Shown: positions 22,457 to 35,184 of the stretch, one piece after another | Numbering within the stretch: the first letter of the stretch is position 1 | Layout: every line of letters starts with the position of its first letter | Source of the DNA: Mantis religiosa | Taxonomy: Eukaryota > Arthropoda > Insecta > Mantodea > Mantidae | Length of the DNA: 64,000 nt | Reading direction: 5' to 3' | Assembly (NCBI GenBank): GCA_030765055.1 | Contig: CM060955.1 | Coordinates: forward strand, 153,388,506-153,452,505 | Translations under genes and position numbers: made by a program | The notes under the pieces: generated by a model | Seen by the model: only the letters and a program-made list of their open reading frames with translations | Database searches by the model: none | Told to the model about the DNA's origin: nothing

Positions 22457-23334
22457 TTGAATTTTTCAGTCTGACTCTACGTTTCCACAATCTATGAAAA
22501 CTTCAAAATTAATCTATTAGCAAAGAAGGCAGTAAATGAGAGCAAGTTGGTGGATATTTGACATATGTTAGTCAAGAAAGCTATAAGAAGATAAGGAAAT
22601 ATTTGCAGGACAGTTTTGAGATGAAATTAACTCCCTTACTACTGAACAATGCGATTATCCATATTGTAGTTGTGGATAGATGTGTTAATTGTTTCTTGTA
22701 TTAATAGCAAAGAAAGAGTCAATTTACTACAGTAATTAATTATTATTCAAAGGATATTTACCTGTAGTTATTAAAAATACAAATATTGTAAGCTACAACC
22801 TTAAACTAATTTTTAGAAATATTATACAACATATTAAAACTCTAAGATAAGCCGAAAAATTCAGAATCCCAAATCTCTTACAGTTTACCAATTATACAAA
22901 GGTCATCAAAAATAAAGAGCACTTCAGAGATTACTGTCAAACTCTACATTTGTTATAAAATATCACACACATACCGTATACTAATCAAAATTATTACACC
23001 AAATTTTTATGAAATCAAACATTTATAAAAATGTCTTATGTAGATGGTGCCTGGAGTGGGGCGTTTTCTTACTTAAAATGTTTAAATATTTTAAATATTT
23101 AAAATATTAGTATAATCCCATAACATCTACTTTTAAAAATTCAAAATATTTAAAATAATTTTCAATTAAGGGTTATTGTGTTATTTCCATATTTCTTCAA
23201 AATCCTCCTTTGTGAATTTTGAACAATACTGAACATTTGTATTACTTTGGTATTTACCTGACACTTCAGCTTTCAATTTTGAGAAAAAGCTATCGTTTAC
23301 ATCAGTTGATCCCAAATTATAAAACTGCCGTGCT
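22457..23334 (+). repeat. Segment H, copy 1
   Basis: Matches 28761-29345 and 54431-55015. Noncoding, very AT-rich. Confidence 0.7.
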
Positions 23335-23760
23335 ATTTTTACATTTAATTTTGGAGAGATTGCAATTTCTCCTCTTATATAATAGTTAACACTAAAAAGA
23401 GGACGTCACAGAAAAAACCGGTACAAAGCTGCAGTTCAAAAGTCCTGCGTGTTTGCTTGAGTAGCTGTGACTACAGCGACACACAGTGGAAGACTGATGA
23501 AACACGAAGTACACACAGGATGTCATAGATGTCACGTAAGTTGTAATTGCTATGTTTATAATAATATTTCTTTGCTATTAAGTATTTTATACAGAAATTA
23601 GAACTGCAGCTCTTGTTTGGATTTATGTTATGTAGCGAATGTGAACAATAATAAATTGCCGCTATACGATATACAGTAATCATATACACCAACAAGAAAT
23701 ATTGTGTTTTAGACAAAAGTGTGTGAAATTCTGTATAACTTCCAAAAATTGAGCTGTTTT
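23335..23760 (+). repeat. Core block B9
   Basis: Full core block with GACTACAGCGACACACAGTG at 23470-23489; sister of B2 and B14. An 81-codon minus frame ends in FHCVSL, as do frames over other B copies. Confidence 0.85.
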
Positions 23761-24517
23761 CCTGTATTTTCCATTAGAATGCATATGACGTTCTCTAATT
23801 TATTTGTCAATAAAACTAGCGTGCTGTAAATATAGCACACATAGTTCTGATGTCAAATGAATAAAAATTACTACTCAGATCTTTGGATGCAGAAGACCTC
23901 TATACATTTCCGACGATCTTTCACATAGTTCTCTCATTTACAAATAATACAATCTATTTGGCAGTACACATTCCTACCATGAGAGACATTCTGGTTTTGT
24001 TTTTACTTTATTGCATAGGCGCTGAAAATGCCATTGAATTTTCAGGTTTGGATGTCATAAAAGAATGTCAAATAACAGATACTTAAAGAAAACCTAGTCT
24101 TCATTTAAAAAAACTTTATAGAGAGCTGACGCCTAAATAAGATGGTTACTTTCAACAGCATCTATAAAAAACTAAAGAAGAAAAAAATCCACGTAGATAT
24201 TGAGCTATAGACAAATACATCAATGCTGGTAGCTACCTGTAACCTGCAAATTTTGTTTACCTTATGTGGCGTGTACATATCATGACCACCATTAAGCTAA
24301 TATAGGTATTGATAAATTCAAACAAATAACAAGGAATATCCTCTAATTGGTTCACACCACGGATATAAAAATGTATTTGACAAACTGTTTATTATAAGAA
24401 GATCTACATTTTCTCTTATCTGTTACACTTTTTAGTTATATAAATGACAGAAGGAATAAAGGTCAATTCAGTAGTCTACCAGGAAACATATGAGTTAGTT
24501 GGAGATTTTAATATCAG
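23761..24517 (+). repeat. Tail after B9, A module and linker
   Basis: The tail resembles 3591-3850; the A module runs about 24080-24205; then the linker to the tRNA-like unit. No gene. Confidence 0.7.
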
Positions 24518-24590
24518 GCCATAGTAGCTCAGTGGTTTAGACAACCGCACGGAGAGCGGCCGATCGGTGGTTCAAATCCCGGCTATAGCA
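24518..24590 (+). mobile_element. tRNA-like unit 4
   Basis: GCCATAG...CTATAGC ends. The anticodon stem ACCGC/GCGGC pairs except at its first position, with loop ACGGAGA. B box GGTTCAAATCC intact. Confidence 0.65.
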
Positions 24591-25444
24591 CTGAATTTTT
24601 TCCATCTGGCCCTACTCATTTAAAGCTGCAGTTTCTTTGTATACAAAAAGCAATATAGATCGACAAGAAATATTGTGCTTTTTAAAACAGAATTCCGCGA
24701 AAACATTTATAAGATCCAAGAATTCAAGTTTTGATGTTTTTCCATCCAAATCTGGTTCTTCAACTCAAATTATTTGTGATTAACTATGGCTTCCACCTCG
24801 TTACCATAAAAATAAATCTAGCATTCTAATTTATATAATTCGTATTTTAATAGTTACATGTAAGCCTTCTGTATGTAATAATTACTAACTGTAGTAACTA
24901 TTAGTTTTCTTTCTTATTAATTTAAGGATCAATTAACACATCTCTCTAAAACTACAATATGGATCAATTCTTTGTACAGTAGTAAGGGAGTTAATGAGAC
25001 CTTAAAATTATCTTATAGACATTTCTCTCTCTCCTTACCTCTTTCTAGATACGCACAGATCTTGAAGATCCACCAATTTACTGTAATTAGGGTAAGTAGT
25101 AAGGTAAGTCCAAAAGTTTATGCTTTATTTATTTATGTCCTGCAGCAGTAACTCACAGAGTGAAATAATGCTAAATAAACCGAGACTATGTGAACCTTAA
25201 GTCTTTGAGAAGAGAAATTAAAATGGGTAACGGCAAACATCAAATATCCATTCTCTTGGCAATTCATTAATTCTTGGTTCAGTCCACTTAGGTTGAGATA
25301 ACTTTCATTTGATAGCCACGACCTATACCTATATGGATCTGCTATTACACATTCAGCATTTTCGAAGAAGTTTCTAATTAAGGAATATTGTCTTATTGTG
25401 AATTTTTTTAGCTCCAGGTGATACCAAAATATATATTTACACTA
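24591..25444 (+). repeat. Segment G, copy 3
   Basis: Close match to 16573-17444. Noncoding. Confidence 0.75.
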
Positions 25445-25870
25445 CAAGCTTGACATTTAATTTTTGAGTGGAATGCAGCTTCTGCTCTACTATGTAGTAA
25501 AATGAACGTACCACGAACAAAACCGGTACGAACCTGCAGTTTAAATAATCTGCGTATATCCTGAGTAGCTCTGACTACAGCGACACACAGTGGAAGACTC
25601 GTGAAATGCAAAGTACATGAAGGACGTTATAGATGTCGCGAAAGCTGTAATTGCTATGTGTATACTGATATGTCTTAGATATTTTGATTATTTTACGACA
25701 CATTAGAGCATCGACTTTCCTTTCTAAGTTTAAACCATATCATAAATGTAAACAACGGTAATTTGTAGCTATATTGAACATATAAAATAATATAGACCGT
25801 AGGGAAATATTGAATTTTTTAACAAAAGTCCCCTATATCTCTATAAGTAGCAGAAATTCAACCCTTGAAA
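25445..25870 (+). repeat. Core block B10
   Basis: Full core block with GACTACAGCGACACACAGTG at 25571-25590; closest to B7. Confidence 0.85.
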
Positions 25871-26849
25871 TTCATGGTTTATTCCCGTTAAAATCAGTAC
25901 GATTACTTTTAATAACTGCAATAAATGTGGTGTCCATAGTTCAATAAAATTGGTTTTCCAAATAAGATGCTCAACTGGCTACAGAAGAGCTGTGTACGTT
26001 ATGACGTTTGACAGTAGACATTCGTACCATCACAAACATCCTTCTTCATCCTTTATTGTCCACATTCCTACGTAGTAGTTTTAGTAAATTCCTGTTGATT
26101 ATCATCTTTTTAACTCCGAATTAAATCAGCACTGTGGCGGCAGCATCTGTCTCCTAAGATTATGCTGTGCTTATGTATTTACATACCTGTTTAGTAATTT
26201 GATTGCACTTTTTCATAGGTGCTAAAACGGGGTTTAGGGACCATAAAAGAATCACAAATGAAACGTACTTGAAGAAAACATAGACTTTATTTAAATAAAC
26301 TTTAGAGACACAGATTCCAAATTAAGGTACTTTAAACATTAAGAACGTCTCTAAACAACTAAAGAAGAGGAAAGAGAGGTAGACCTTGAGTTGTAATGAA
26401 ATACCACAAAGCTGGTCACTATCTGAAAATCTGTTACCCAGTTTTCTTTGCATGGCCTGCAGATAAAACATGACAAACTCTAATTTGATATAACTAATGA
26501 CAAACTCAGACAAATAAGGGACAATCCCGAATTGGTTCGCTCAACGAAATAAAATGTGTTCGACCTAAAGTCTGTGTTTTAAAAAGATGTACATTTTATA
26601 TTATCTCTTACTGTTTACCAGTTATACAAAAGTCATTCAGAATAAAGAGAACTTCAAAGTTTTGTACATTTGTCATAACATATCACACACATACAAAATT
26701 ATAATCAAAATTGTTGCAGCAACATTTTATAAAACCAAATATTTTTTAAAGTTCACCTGGAGTGAATTATTTTCTTAGAAGATGCTCAAATTTTGCTTTT
26801 CGTTGTATGCTATTCCTTATATCACTAGCAAAAGTTAAAGACATATGAA
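25871..26849 (+). repeat. Tail after B10, A module and AT-rich stretch
   Basis: 25871-26260 matches the tails after B15 and B20. The A module is at 26265-26395. 26395-26849 matches 59705-60150. No gene. Confidence 0.7.
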
Positions 26850-27185
26850 CGCTGGCCAATGCTCAAGCGCAGCGCTGTTGACAAGCTTGGTTGGTGTACC
26901 CGCAGAAATTCTGTACATAGCACGTTTTACACGTCAACAAAGGTTCTGCATATTCTTCCTGTAATTACCAACACATTAAATATTCCTGAAACGTTAAGAA
27001 CGTACGTTGGCACGCGTCATAGCAGTGGAACAGCAGGCACGGTTTCCAATTTAGTAACTCGTTTTCTGACTTCATGGATCTTTCCCGGAGATTGAAATAC
27101 AGGTACGCTCCCTTTTCCTAAGGATGAAGCTGCTTCACTATAAATACGTGACACTGTGTGCACTACCCCTTAGGATTAGGTATTT
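26850..27185 (+). repeat. Module J, copy 1 (open frame of unknown meaning)
   Basis: Related to 43515-43850 and 60180-60535. A plus frame (78 codons, 26859-27095) stays open in all three and contains VHSTFYTS and TSWIFPGD-like ends. Base changes between copies fall at all codon positions and change many residues, which argues against selection. No domain recognised. GC content is higher than in the flanks. Confidence 0.55.
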
Positions 27186-27264
27186 GACGAAAAGCAGGTT
27201 TTCACTTAAATAAAAAGTTACAGACAGCAGACGCTATTTGGTTGAAGAAAGAGATGTACAACTT
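27186..27264 (+). repeat. Degenerate A module
   Basis: Part of the A module; joins B11 at ACTTGAGCAG. Confidence 0.55.
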
Positions 27265-27600
27265 GAGCAGTTCAAATGTCCCGCGAGTTTCCTGAGTGGC
27301 AGTGAATGCAGCGACACAGAGTGGAAGTCTTATGGAACATGAAGTACGCCTAGCATCTGTTAGATGACGCACATATTGTAAATTGCTGTGTATATATCAA
27401 TATATCTTAGGTATAATGGATATTTTAAAAACATTGGAGTAGTGATGTTTTGCTTTGGTTCAAACCATGTACTAAGTGTGAACGATAGATATATGTAGTT
27501 ATATTACATCTAAAATTAAAGATAGACCGACAAGAGTTATTGTATTTTTGAACAAAAGTCTCCTAAGTATATTATAACCTCCATAATTCCATCAAATTTT
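27265..27600 (+). repeat. Core block B11 (short subfamily)
   Basis: A-B junction TTGAGCAGTTCAAATG; subfamily variant GACACAGAGTGG. Confidence 0.85.
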
Positions 27601-27954
27601 ACATTATTTACTCCACTCCAGACATTTCACTCCATTTGGTACTAGAGATTCATCACATCAGAGACGTCGTGGTTTTTATTCTAAATTATAATTCAAACCG
27701 TGTACAGATCTGTACGCAGTACTAACCTTTCACAAGAATTTTCAGGATTTCTTGTTCATTAACATATTTGTAACATTTCATTAAACCAGCACTGTAACTC
27801 CAATATCGGTCTTTTCATATTGAATTATACTTTAGTCTGTCAGCTCTGTTTGGAAATTTTATTGTGCTTTATAGTAAGCCACTGAAAACGTGTTTAATTT
27901 GGTTCCTATTTCAGATATTGAGTTTAATGTTCAAATTCTGTAACATTGGTTTAC
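27601..27954 (+). repeat. Tail after B11
   Basis: Matches the first part of the tail after B8 and that after B18. It stops abruptly where the non-LTR fragment starts. Confidence 0.65.
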
Positions 27955-28560
27955 ATGACAACGTTTTCTGCTCTGCCAGGTAGCTCTTAAACTCCATGCC
28001 TTCTTGTTACTTAATTAGCACCTTTCCTCCCCCATCTTCCTTTCTTATATCCTTGCCCATTTATTTACATTCTCTAAGAACTTGCCAAAACTTCTTACCT
28101 TCTTTTCCTCCATTCCGGTAACACTTGTCTAACTACTATCCTCTGCTCTATTCTCTCCCATTTTTCTCCCAAAATTTGTTTCTCCATATTGCAAGATCCT
28201 CGCATTCTGTTATATAGTGTTCTATACTCTCTTTTCCCCACACAGTTCACAAATTCCCTTTTTCCTAACTCTTATCCTTCTTAGGAATATTGTTTCTGTT
28301 CTAATCCAAGCTAGCCCTTCTCTCTTGTGTATTGCAGTAATCTACGTATGCTTCTCGTTCCCAATTTCTTTTTATTTGTTTGTAAAATTGTAATTATTTC
28401 ATACCTTCTATACTTCCGCATATTACCTGCGTTTGTTTATGTTCTATTCTGTATTTTACCAATTTACCCACATCGCTTGTATTCCTTTCTTCTAATCTCC
28501 ATATATCTACCATTTCTACTTTTTCCATAATTCCTCCTATCGCTGCCCAGTAACTGTGTG
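27955..28560 (-). pseudogene. Non-LTR retrotransposon C-terminal fragment, copy 2
   Basis: Minus strand. The frame at 28394-28588 gives IMEKVEMVDIWRLEERNTSD and VGKLVKYRIE, homologous to copies 3 and 4. The rest is shifted and interrupted. Only the C-terminal region after the RT domain is present. Confidence 0.7.
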
Positions 28561-29354
28561 TGTACTCTAATCTTTTCTGGAATAACAAAATATATAAAAC
28601 TATTCTCCTTTTTATTATTATAGTGTTCTAAACTTAAAATAAATGCTATCAAGTAAATATTAGTATGATATAAAAGTAAATAAAGAATAAGAGGAACTAT
28701 TAAATAAACTATTAATTAACTACTGAAAAGGTTAACTATCAAAGTAATCTTTAAAATGAATCTATTAGCAAAGAAGGCAAGAAATAAGAGTAAATTTCTG
28801 GAAATTTGACATATGAGAGTCAAGAAAAGAATAAGAAGATAAGGAAATATCTGCAAGATGTTCTTAAGTTTACATTATCTTCCTTACTACTCAACAATGG
28901 TATGAACATATTGTAGTTGTGGAGAGATGTGTAAATTGTTTCTTATATTAATAGCAAACGAAAAGACAAATTACTACAGTTATTAATTATTATACAAAGA
29001 ATATTTACATTAGTTATTAAAATTACAAATATTGTAAGCTACAACCTTAAACTAATTTTTAGAAATATTATACAACATATTAAAAAAAGAAGATAAGGTG
29101 CAAAATTAAAGAATCCCAAATCTCTTATAGTTTAGCAGTTATACAAAGGTAATCCAAAATAAATAGTACTACAGAGACAACTGTCAAAATGTACATTTGT
29201 CATAAACTATGTCACACATACGGTACACTAATCAAAATTGTTACAGCAAATTTTTATAAAATCAAACATATATAAAATTGTCCCATGTAGAAGTCACCTG
29301 GAGTGGGGCATTTTCTTGGAAGAAGCAGAACTTAAAATTTCAAGGTATGCTATA
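28561..29354 (+). repeat. Non-LTR flank and segment H, copy 2
   Basis: Matches 21831-23090 and 54246-55015. Cut at 29355 by the Tc1-like element. Confidence 0.7.
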
Positions 29355-31027
29355 CAGAGATGGCCAAATTATTATACTAAAGCTCTGAAAGCCTTCTTTA
29401 TTTACTTAACATAAACACATTAGCTCTGAGATTCATATGTATGACACGGAAACTTTAGTCAATAAAGTTTATACATTTCTTTGTTGAAAATTAACGTTTT
29501 TATTTAGGCGTACCCGCAACCAATATTTTACACATATTTGCAATATCAGCATTATGTTACCAGATATCTATAACTGTCTCTAGAAGTTGTGTTTTACCTG
29601 TGATATGGGTTTTCTTGATTTTATTCTTCACAATGGACCATATATTATTGTCGGGTTTGTATCAAGATTATTTCCTGGCCATGGAAGCACTGAGAGATCT
29701 AAATTCAGTAAGTATTATGTTATTTTGACGGTGCAACATCGTGTATAAGGCTGCAGACTCATTTCCAAAACAATCCCTTATCTAGGGCAGAGGTCGAGTT
29801 TGAAAAACTTCTAGGTACTGATCTTGCCTCCTCAAAAATGTACAATCTCAAGTACCATGGGCACACACGCTGTAGACCATCATCTTTTAAGGGTGTTTCA
29901 AGGTTGGTTGCACTCACTGAGGATGACACTCTTATTCAGTTGACCTCCGGACATACTGACTTCTTTCGCCAGTAACTTAAAACTTGGATTCATCACTACA
30001 GCACAGCAGGAAAGACAAATCCATAATAATGGCAGCGATTGGTCAACAATATACTTAATAAGTTATCCCAAATAATACCTTTGTATACTCTATGAAGGTT
30101 ATCCATTACTGAATATGGTTATTAAATTAAATTAACTTTGTGAGAAAAAGTGACAGAGTGTATCACATTAATTACCTTTTCCCAGTCATCAGAAGACCAA
30201 TGTTTAAGTTCCATTACCCAGTCGAGTCTCTTTCTTGCCATTTCTGCTGTGAGCTTTGCTTTTCTCTGGGTCTTCAAGCATTCGAACTGCCATCGAACAG
30301 GGTTGTCCTGATAGTTCTTGCTGATACCTCTACCTACTAAAGTATTTCTCAAGTATCTACTAGTGGCTTTTCGGTTTCTGCGTGCTTCAGCCATAACTTT
30401 CCTTGCGCCAATAGGGCGCAACTTGCTTTTGCTACCGCATTTCCCGCTTCACTGTGTCAGATATATCTTATGTTTCCGTCCATTTCTTTAATTATCCGTA
30501 CAGACCTCTGTGATATTTTAAGTCTCTGTGCTAGTTCCTTTTGTGTATAAGGTCCTTCTGCTATTAGTGCCCTCGTAATTTCTATTTTTTAGGTGATAAG
30601 TCACTTTTCTTCCCCCTAACCCCATATTTCCTTTAACATTCAATCTCACAGGTTCCCTAGTCTTTCACTGCATGCATAGAACTTTAAACGCATTGGTATA
30701 ACACAGAAGAAGTCCATTGCCAAAATAAAGACAAGAGTTCTAAAGATAAACCTTTGAAATATCCAATAAATTTGCATGGGCACATAATAAATACCATAAA
30801 TACACACAATAAATATACTCTTACGGCAGCTGACAGTCAACTTAGCAGTTGTACCAACATATGCTTACAAAACATCCCACAAATCATCATAAAATATCCC
30901 TGAAGGATTCTTACGTATCATTCAATCATTGGTACATCCAATGTTGTCATTAATTGATAGTTAGACTGTAATAAGTTCATTTTTATGACTTAAATTCAAC
31001 TTGGTGTAATAATTTGGCCACTTCTGT
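29355..31027 (-). pseudogene. Tc1-like transposon, dead, about 1.67 kb
   Basis: Bounded by imperfect terminal inverted repeats (starts CAGAGATGGCCAAATTATTA; the other end reads, on the minus strand, CAGAAGTGGCCAAATTATTA) at a TA-rich site. On the minus strand, N to C: a helix-turn-helix around 30490-30600 (IAEGPYTQKELAQRLKISQ, SVRIIKE); then the 100-codon frame 30122-30421 with KAKLTAEMARKRLDWVMELK and HWSSDDWEKVI, the stretch that normally precedes the first catalytic Asp. Further along, around 29560-29800, shifted frames resemble the LPWPGNNPDLNPIEN-type region holding the second and third catalytic residues. The first catalytic motif is lost. It inserted into segment H. Confidence 0.88.
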
Positions 31028-31033
31028 TAAGTG

Positions 31034-31228
31034 TTTTTTTTTTTTTTTTTTTTTTTTAGTTTACGTCCTCCAACATTGAGTCGTATCGGACGGTGAATGA
31101 ATTGGGTGAAATGATGCTTAAATGAGTCCAATGGAACTTACTGTTATCAGACATTCATCTTGAAGGATAAGGGAAAAATATTATCCAGGTAAATCACCCG
31201 GCCCGAAGGAGATTCGAATTCGGGACCT
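31034..31228 (-). mobile_element. tRNA-headed SINE, minus strand, head-truncated
   Basis: Poly-T of 24 at 31034-31057 is the reversed poly-A tail. The SINE body follows, reversed, up to a B-box-like GATTCGAATTCGGGACC at 31211-31227. The A-box half is missing. It lies next to the Tc1-like end. Confidence 0.85.
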
Positions 31229-31410
31229 GTTTTAGATAGTAAACATTATCGCTTAAGTGGAAAAAAGCAATAGGTATATTTTAATTGACTCAAGGTGTAA
31301 AACGATTTCTTACAATCTGATTGGTTAAAGGTTACATTCCCTTTAAGAATTATATTCTAATAAAACTGCATAGTAATTGACAGAATACTTAACCAATGAA
31401 GACACTCGCT
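31229..31410. other. Unassigned AT-rich stretch
   Basis: No gene or known repeat seen. Confidence 0.4.
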
Positions 31411-31620
31411 AATTAAGGTGATCTGTAAAGGAAAAGCGGACCTAACGGACACAAAGAAGTACAGAGATATAGCACTAGAGAATATTCAGTACAAGATTCT
31501 CTCAAAATTAATAATAAGCGATCACAAGACTGTGTATTCACAGCTTCCACCATTTGATATGCAGAAAGGAGTCTTATCACGACCCAACCCAAGGTGTATA
31601 TGTGAATTGTGCTGCCAAAC
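31411..31620 (+). pseudogene. Possible non-LTR reverse transcriptase fragment
   Basis: The 101-codon plus frame starts ICKGKADLTDTKKYRDIALE and continues NIQYKILSKLI. This resembles the early RT region (KGKGD..., YRGIAL, K.L.K..) of non-LTR elements. Later residues (IYSQLPPFD) could be a degraded continuation of the same domain. It has no catalytic YxDD box and is short. Different from the C-terminal fragments elsewhere, or from the missing part of the same element; not resolvable here. Confidence 0.55.
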
Positions 31621-32924
31621 CGCTAATATATTAACACATGAAACCGAAAATAATCATATAACAATGCATATTAAAGTGCCTTTTAAGTTTATATATTCCA
31701 AAATGTACAGTAAAAGAAGTTGACACAAGGTTGACTGAAGAAACACTCGAAGTTTATTGCAAGAATGATGGATATTTAAAATACATAGGATCTCAATAAA
31801 AGTAGTGTAAAATGACGTTAAATTTATAACATGTCAAACTATCTTAGTTACAGGAGAAATACTTCCAGATACGATGTGACGTATGACACGTCAGGTCATT
31901 CATTAAAACTTGTCGTGACAAACAAGTCTGTATTAACTGTAGTTATAAGACATTGATAAAATAAACTGTGTAAATTGTGATCTAGATCCGCCAGCAGCGA
32001 AGGTACAATATATGTATTTGAATCTAAATGTTGAGAAATTGAGAGTTGCAGCCCAAATATGTTTAAGGACGAGGAACTCTTTCGTACTGTGACATTATGT
32101 GTTCGTAGAATTGAAGGAAAATGTAGATCTTTTTAAAACAATTATTTATATCCAATACTTTTATCGTGGAGTGAAGCATTTCTTATGTATTTCTTATTAT
32201 TTGTCTGAATTTATCAATAATGTTATCAAATTAGTAGTTTCCATCGTTTGTTTTATCTATAGGTCATGCAACGGAAGCAAAAGGTTTTGCATGCTAGAGT
32301 TTTAAAATACTTTGCTGTAGCTTAAAGTCTAACTTTCTTTTTCCTTATTTATAGACGCTACTGAAAGCTCAAAACACCTTAATTTAACGTCTGCTGTCTG
32401 TAAATTTTATTTAATATAGCCTAGGTGTTTATCAAGCACCTGTTACTTCAGATTCTTCTACTGTGCATAACACTTGCATTTTGTAATATGTTGTATAATT
32501 ATTCTAAAAATTAATTTAGTATTCTAACTTATAATATAAGAATTTTAATAGATACATGTAAGCTTTCTTTGTATAATAATTACTAACTGTATTAACTATT
32601 CGGTTTCTTTCTTATTACTAGAAGCATCAATTGACACATCCCCCCTTTGTATGGCAGGAAGGGAGTTAAGGGGATTTTAAAAATATCTTATACGTCGTTC
32701 TAGATACACACATATCTTGAAGATCCATCAATTTATTCTCATTAACGTAAGTATTATGTAAAGTCTGGAATGGCTCAAAGATATATGTTTGTTTTATTTA
32801 CGTCCTGCAACATAAAGTCATATCCCAGTATGAAAGACACGAGTGAAATAAAGTTCACATAAACCGAGACAATGTCAATGTAATGTCTAGAAACAAATAA
32901 AGAAGAAAGAGAGGTAGACCTTGG
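31621..32924 (+). repeat. Tail and partial segment G before B12
   Basis: 31700-32010 matches 12205-12500. 32500-32880 matches part of segment G (TAATAATTACTAACTGTA). A truncated A module follows before B12. No gene. Confidence 0.6.
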
Positions 32925-33250
32925 GCATTTCAAATGTCCTGAGTGTTTCCTTAGTAGCAGAGACTGCAGCAGCACACAGTGGAATTCGCAAGTACACGTA
33001 GAATGTGACAGATGGCGCGCAAGCTGTAATTGCTATGTATATATCAATATGTCTTTAATATTAAGAATATTTTAAAAACATTAGAATAGTGATGTTCTAT
33101 TTTGGTTCGAATAAATTTACTAAATGTTAATGTTAGTTATTTGTAGTTCTATTACATATAAAAGTCAAATTACACTGACAAGAGGTATTGTATTTTTAAA
33201 CAAAAGTCTCCTAAGACTTATATATCATCTGTAATTCCAGCAATTGCTAC
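32925..33250 (+). repeat. Core block B12 (short subfamily)
   Basis: A-B junction CCTTGGGCATTTCAAATG, the same position as in B8, B11, B18, B19 and B21. Variant AGCACACAGTGG. Confidence 0.8.
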
Positions 33251-33653
33251 ATTATTCATTCGAATTCTGTTTAATTATATTTGACATGGTGTGGGTACAT
33301 CACATTTGGTGCTAACAACATTCGTAACCTTAGAGACATCCTGCTTTTTATTTGAATTGAAATTCTCTGTACAGCTACTGCTGTAATAGACAAAGTTCTA
33401 AAATCGTGATCTGTGCAGTGTTTTGTTTAGCTTTCCCACAAAAGTCATAGCATTTCTCGCTTCACACAGCAAAAGGGGTCTGTGTGCCATTTTTGCATGC
33501 ACAAAAGTGCTTCGTTTTGATTTGTTTTCCCTGCACTCTGATTTGCTGTTGAATTGAGGCTCTCCATTTGATATTATCTGTCATCCTTCAACACGGATAC
33601 TAATACTTCCACACCTTCTACATAGAGGTGCTCTTGCACGTATTTGCTTACAG
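33251..33653. other. Tail after B12 and unassigned sequence
   Basis: 33251-33400 resembles short-subfamily tails. 33400-33653 has no recognised feature. Confidence 0.45.
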
Positions 33654-34369
33654 GTGGGAGTCAGGAATGTATGTTGGTACTCCTGTCTTTCTTTATTTAG
33701 AATTCGAATTATTGGCTTACTAAGAACATTGTTCGTTTCAAGTTACACTGTTCTGGTTGATGGTATCACCACGTCTCTTATGTGCACTAACATAAATTCG
33801 ATGAGCAGCTTAATCAGTTACCCTTTCTCTAGAACCCTGGAGGAAAAAGTGCAAAATAAGCAATAGGGTAGGCCAGTTCCAGAACTAAGCATAAAGCAGT
33901 GCGGAAAAGGAGGGAGAAATAATTCCTACACCAGACGATTTAATCCCAAAGTGTATGAGCGTAAGTGGGTATGTGGATGTCAAGAAAGGAATGCTCTGTT
34001 GTACTTTCCATGCCCGCTCTTCGGAAACATTGATGCTTGGAGCACAACGGGAGTGACAGATTTAGGTCATCTAATTGTGCTTATTAGTAAGCATAAACAA
34101 AACGTAAAGCATTTAAAGAAGGTAATATATTTAAGTGCTTTAGACAATATAAACATTGCGACACAGTTAAGCCGTGCATATCAGGAGGCGAGACTGAAAC
34201 ATAACCAGAAAGTTAAAAAAACAGACATGTGCTATCGCGTATAATTGATTGCATTTTGTTGTCAGTGGAGAAGAGCATTGCCTCTAAGATGAAGGATTTC
34301 AACACCAGAGTCATTAAGAAGTTCTGCAATAGAAAGGAGCGCCGCGTAGACTTCATACTTCGACATTAA
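33654..34369 (+). pseudogene. hAT/ZMYM-like zinc-finger protein remnant
   Basis: One plus frame runs 33654-34244 with a single TAG at 33864. From about 33790 it reads SSLISYPFSRTLEEKVQNKQ, stop, GRPVPELSIK, then YTRRFNPKVYERKWVCGCQE, RNALLYFPCPLFG, then WSTTGVTDLGHL and KHKQNVKHL. This C..C (spacer) F.CPLF.....W...G..DL..L..KH...H pattern is the TTF-type zinc finger found in hAT-derived and ZMYM1-like proteins. After a shift in an A run, KNRHVLSRIIDCILLS continues to TAA at 34367. The hAT dimerisation and catalytic regions are absent. The last part recurs at 45459-45628 and at the first bases of the window, each time followed by segment X. Confidence 0.8.
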
Positions 34370-35044
34370 GTAAGACCGTAACCTTGTAGCACACTCCTAA
34401 TTTTATTCACCAGCCGCCACTGTGTAAACCTGCTATTCATTAGTTCATTGCCACTCCATATTATGTCTTTTATTGCACTGTCTCTATAAATCCTTAAAGC
34501 GAGGTAAGATCAAAAACATTCTTCAGGGGTAGCTAACGTATTAAAATAATTAATATTAAAGGCTATAACCCAACATGAATTTTGTAAATATTATACAACA
34601 TATTAAAAATGAGAATATAGTGCACAATGAAAGAATCCGAAATAAAATATATTTAATGAAAACCTAGGCTTTATTCAAATAAACGTTTACAGGCAGCTGG
34701 CTTTGAACCTACCAGAGCGTCAATAAACAAATAAAGAAGAAGGAGAGTTGGACCTAAAGTATGTTATATAACAAGTCTAGTTTACAGGTGGAGTAAGATT
34801 TTGTGTATCTCCAACCATTTCCGAGTGGTGCCAAGTGATGCCGAACGTGGCCATTCCCTGTAAGTTACACATATGTACTCCGTTTGTCATACAAATATCT
34901 TAAACATGTAATATATGAATGAAAAACGTAAAACCTATTTTTCCAGATTCAAAATTTCCTGAAAAGTTTCCGTTTAAGCGTAATTGTGCTATTGCTAGGT
35001 GTCCTTAAAAATTGTCCTGTGTTATGTTTGAAGATGCTGAACAT

Positions 35045-35091
<47 letters not shown>

Positions 35092-35184
35092 GTATTTGCC
35101 TGACTTTACAGATTTGAAATATGCAGAACAAAATTTTTTTCTATCTAGATTCAGGAGATCCGAATATATATATATTTCCTTTCC
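34370..35184 (+). repeat. Segment X, copy 2
   Basis: Aligns with 44-816 and 45629-46420. Contains the long TA run. Confidence 0.75.
35048..35088. repeat. (TA)n microsatellite
   Basis: About 20 TA units; longer than the run in the first copy of segment X. Confidence 0.9.

Noticed and set aside
23471..23716. Minus-strand frames over B blocks ending in FHCVSL (17.6, 23.5, 42.5 kb)
   Set aside because: Most of the 21 B copies have stops or shifts in this frame; the shared end simply reflects the repeat sequence.
31034..31057. Poly-T as a transcription terminator
   Set aside because: It is the reversed poly-A tail of a SINE; the SINE body follows directly.
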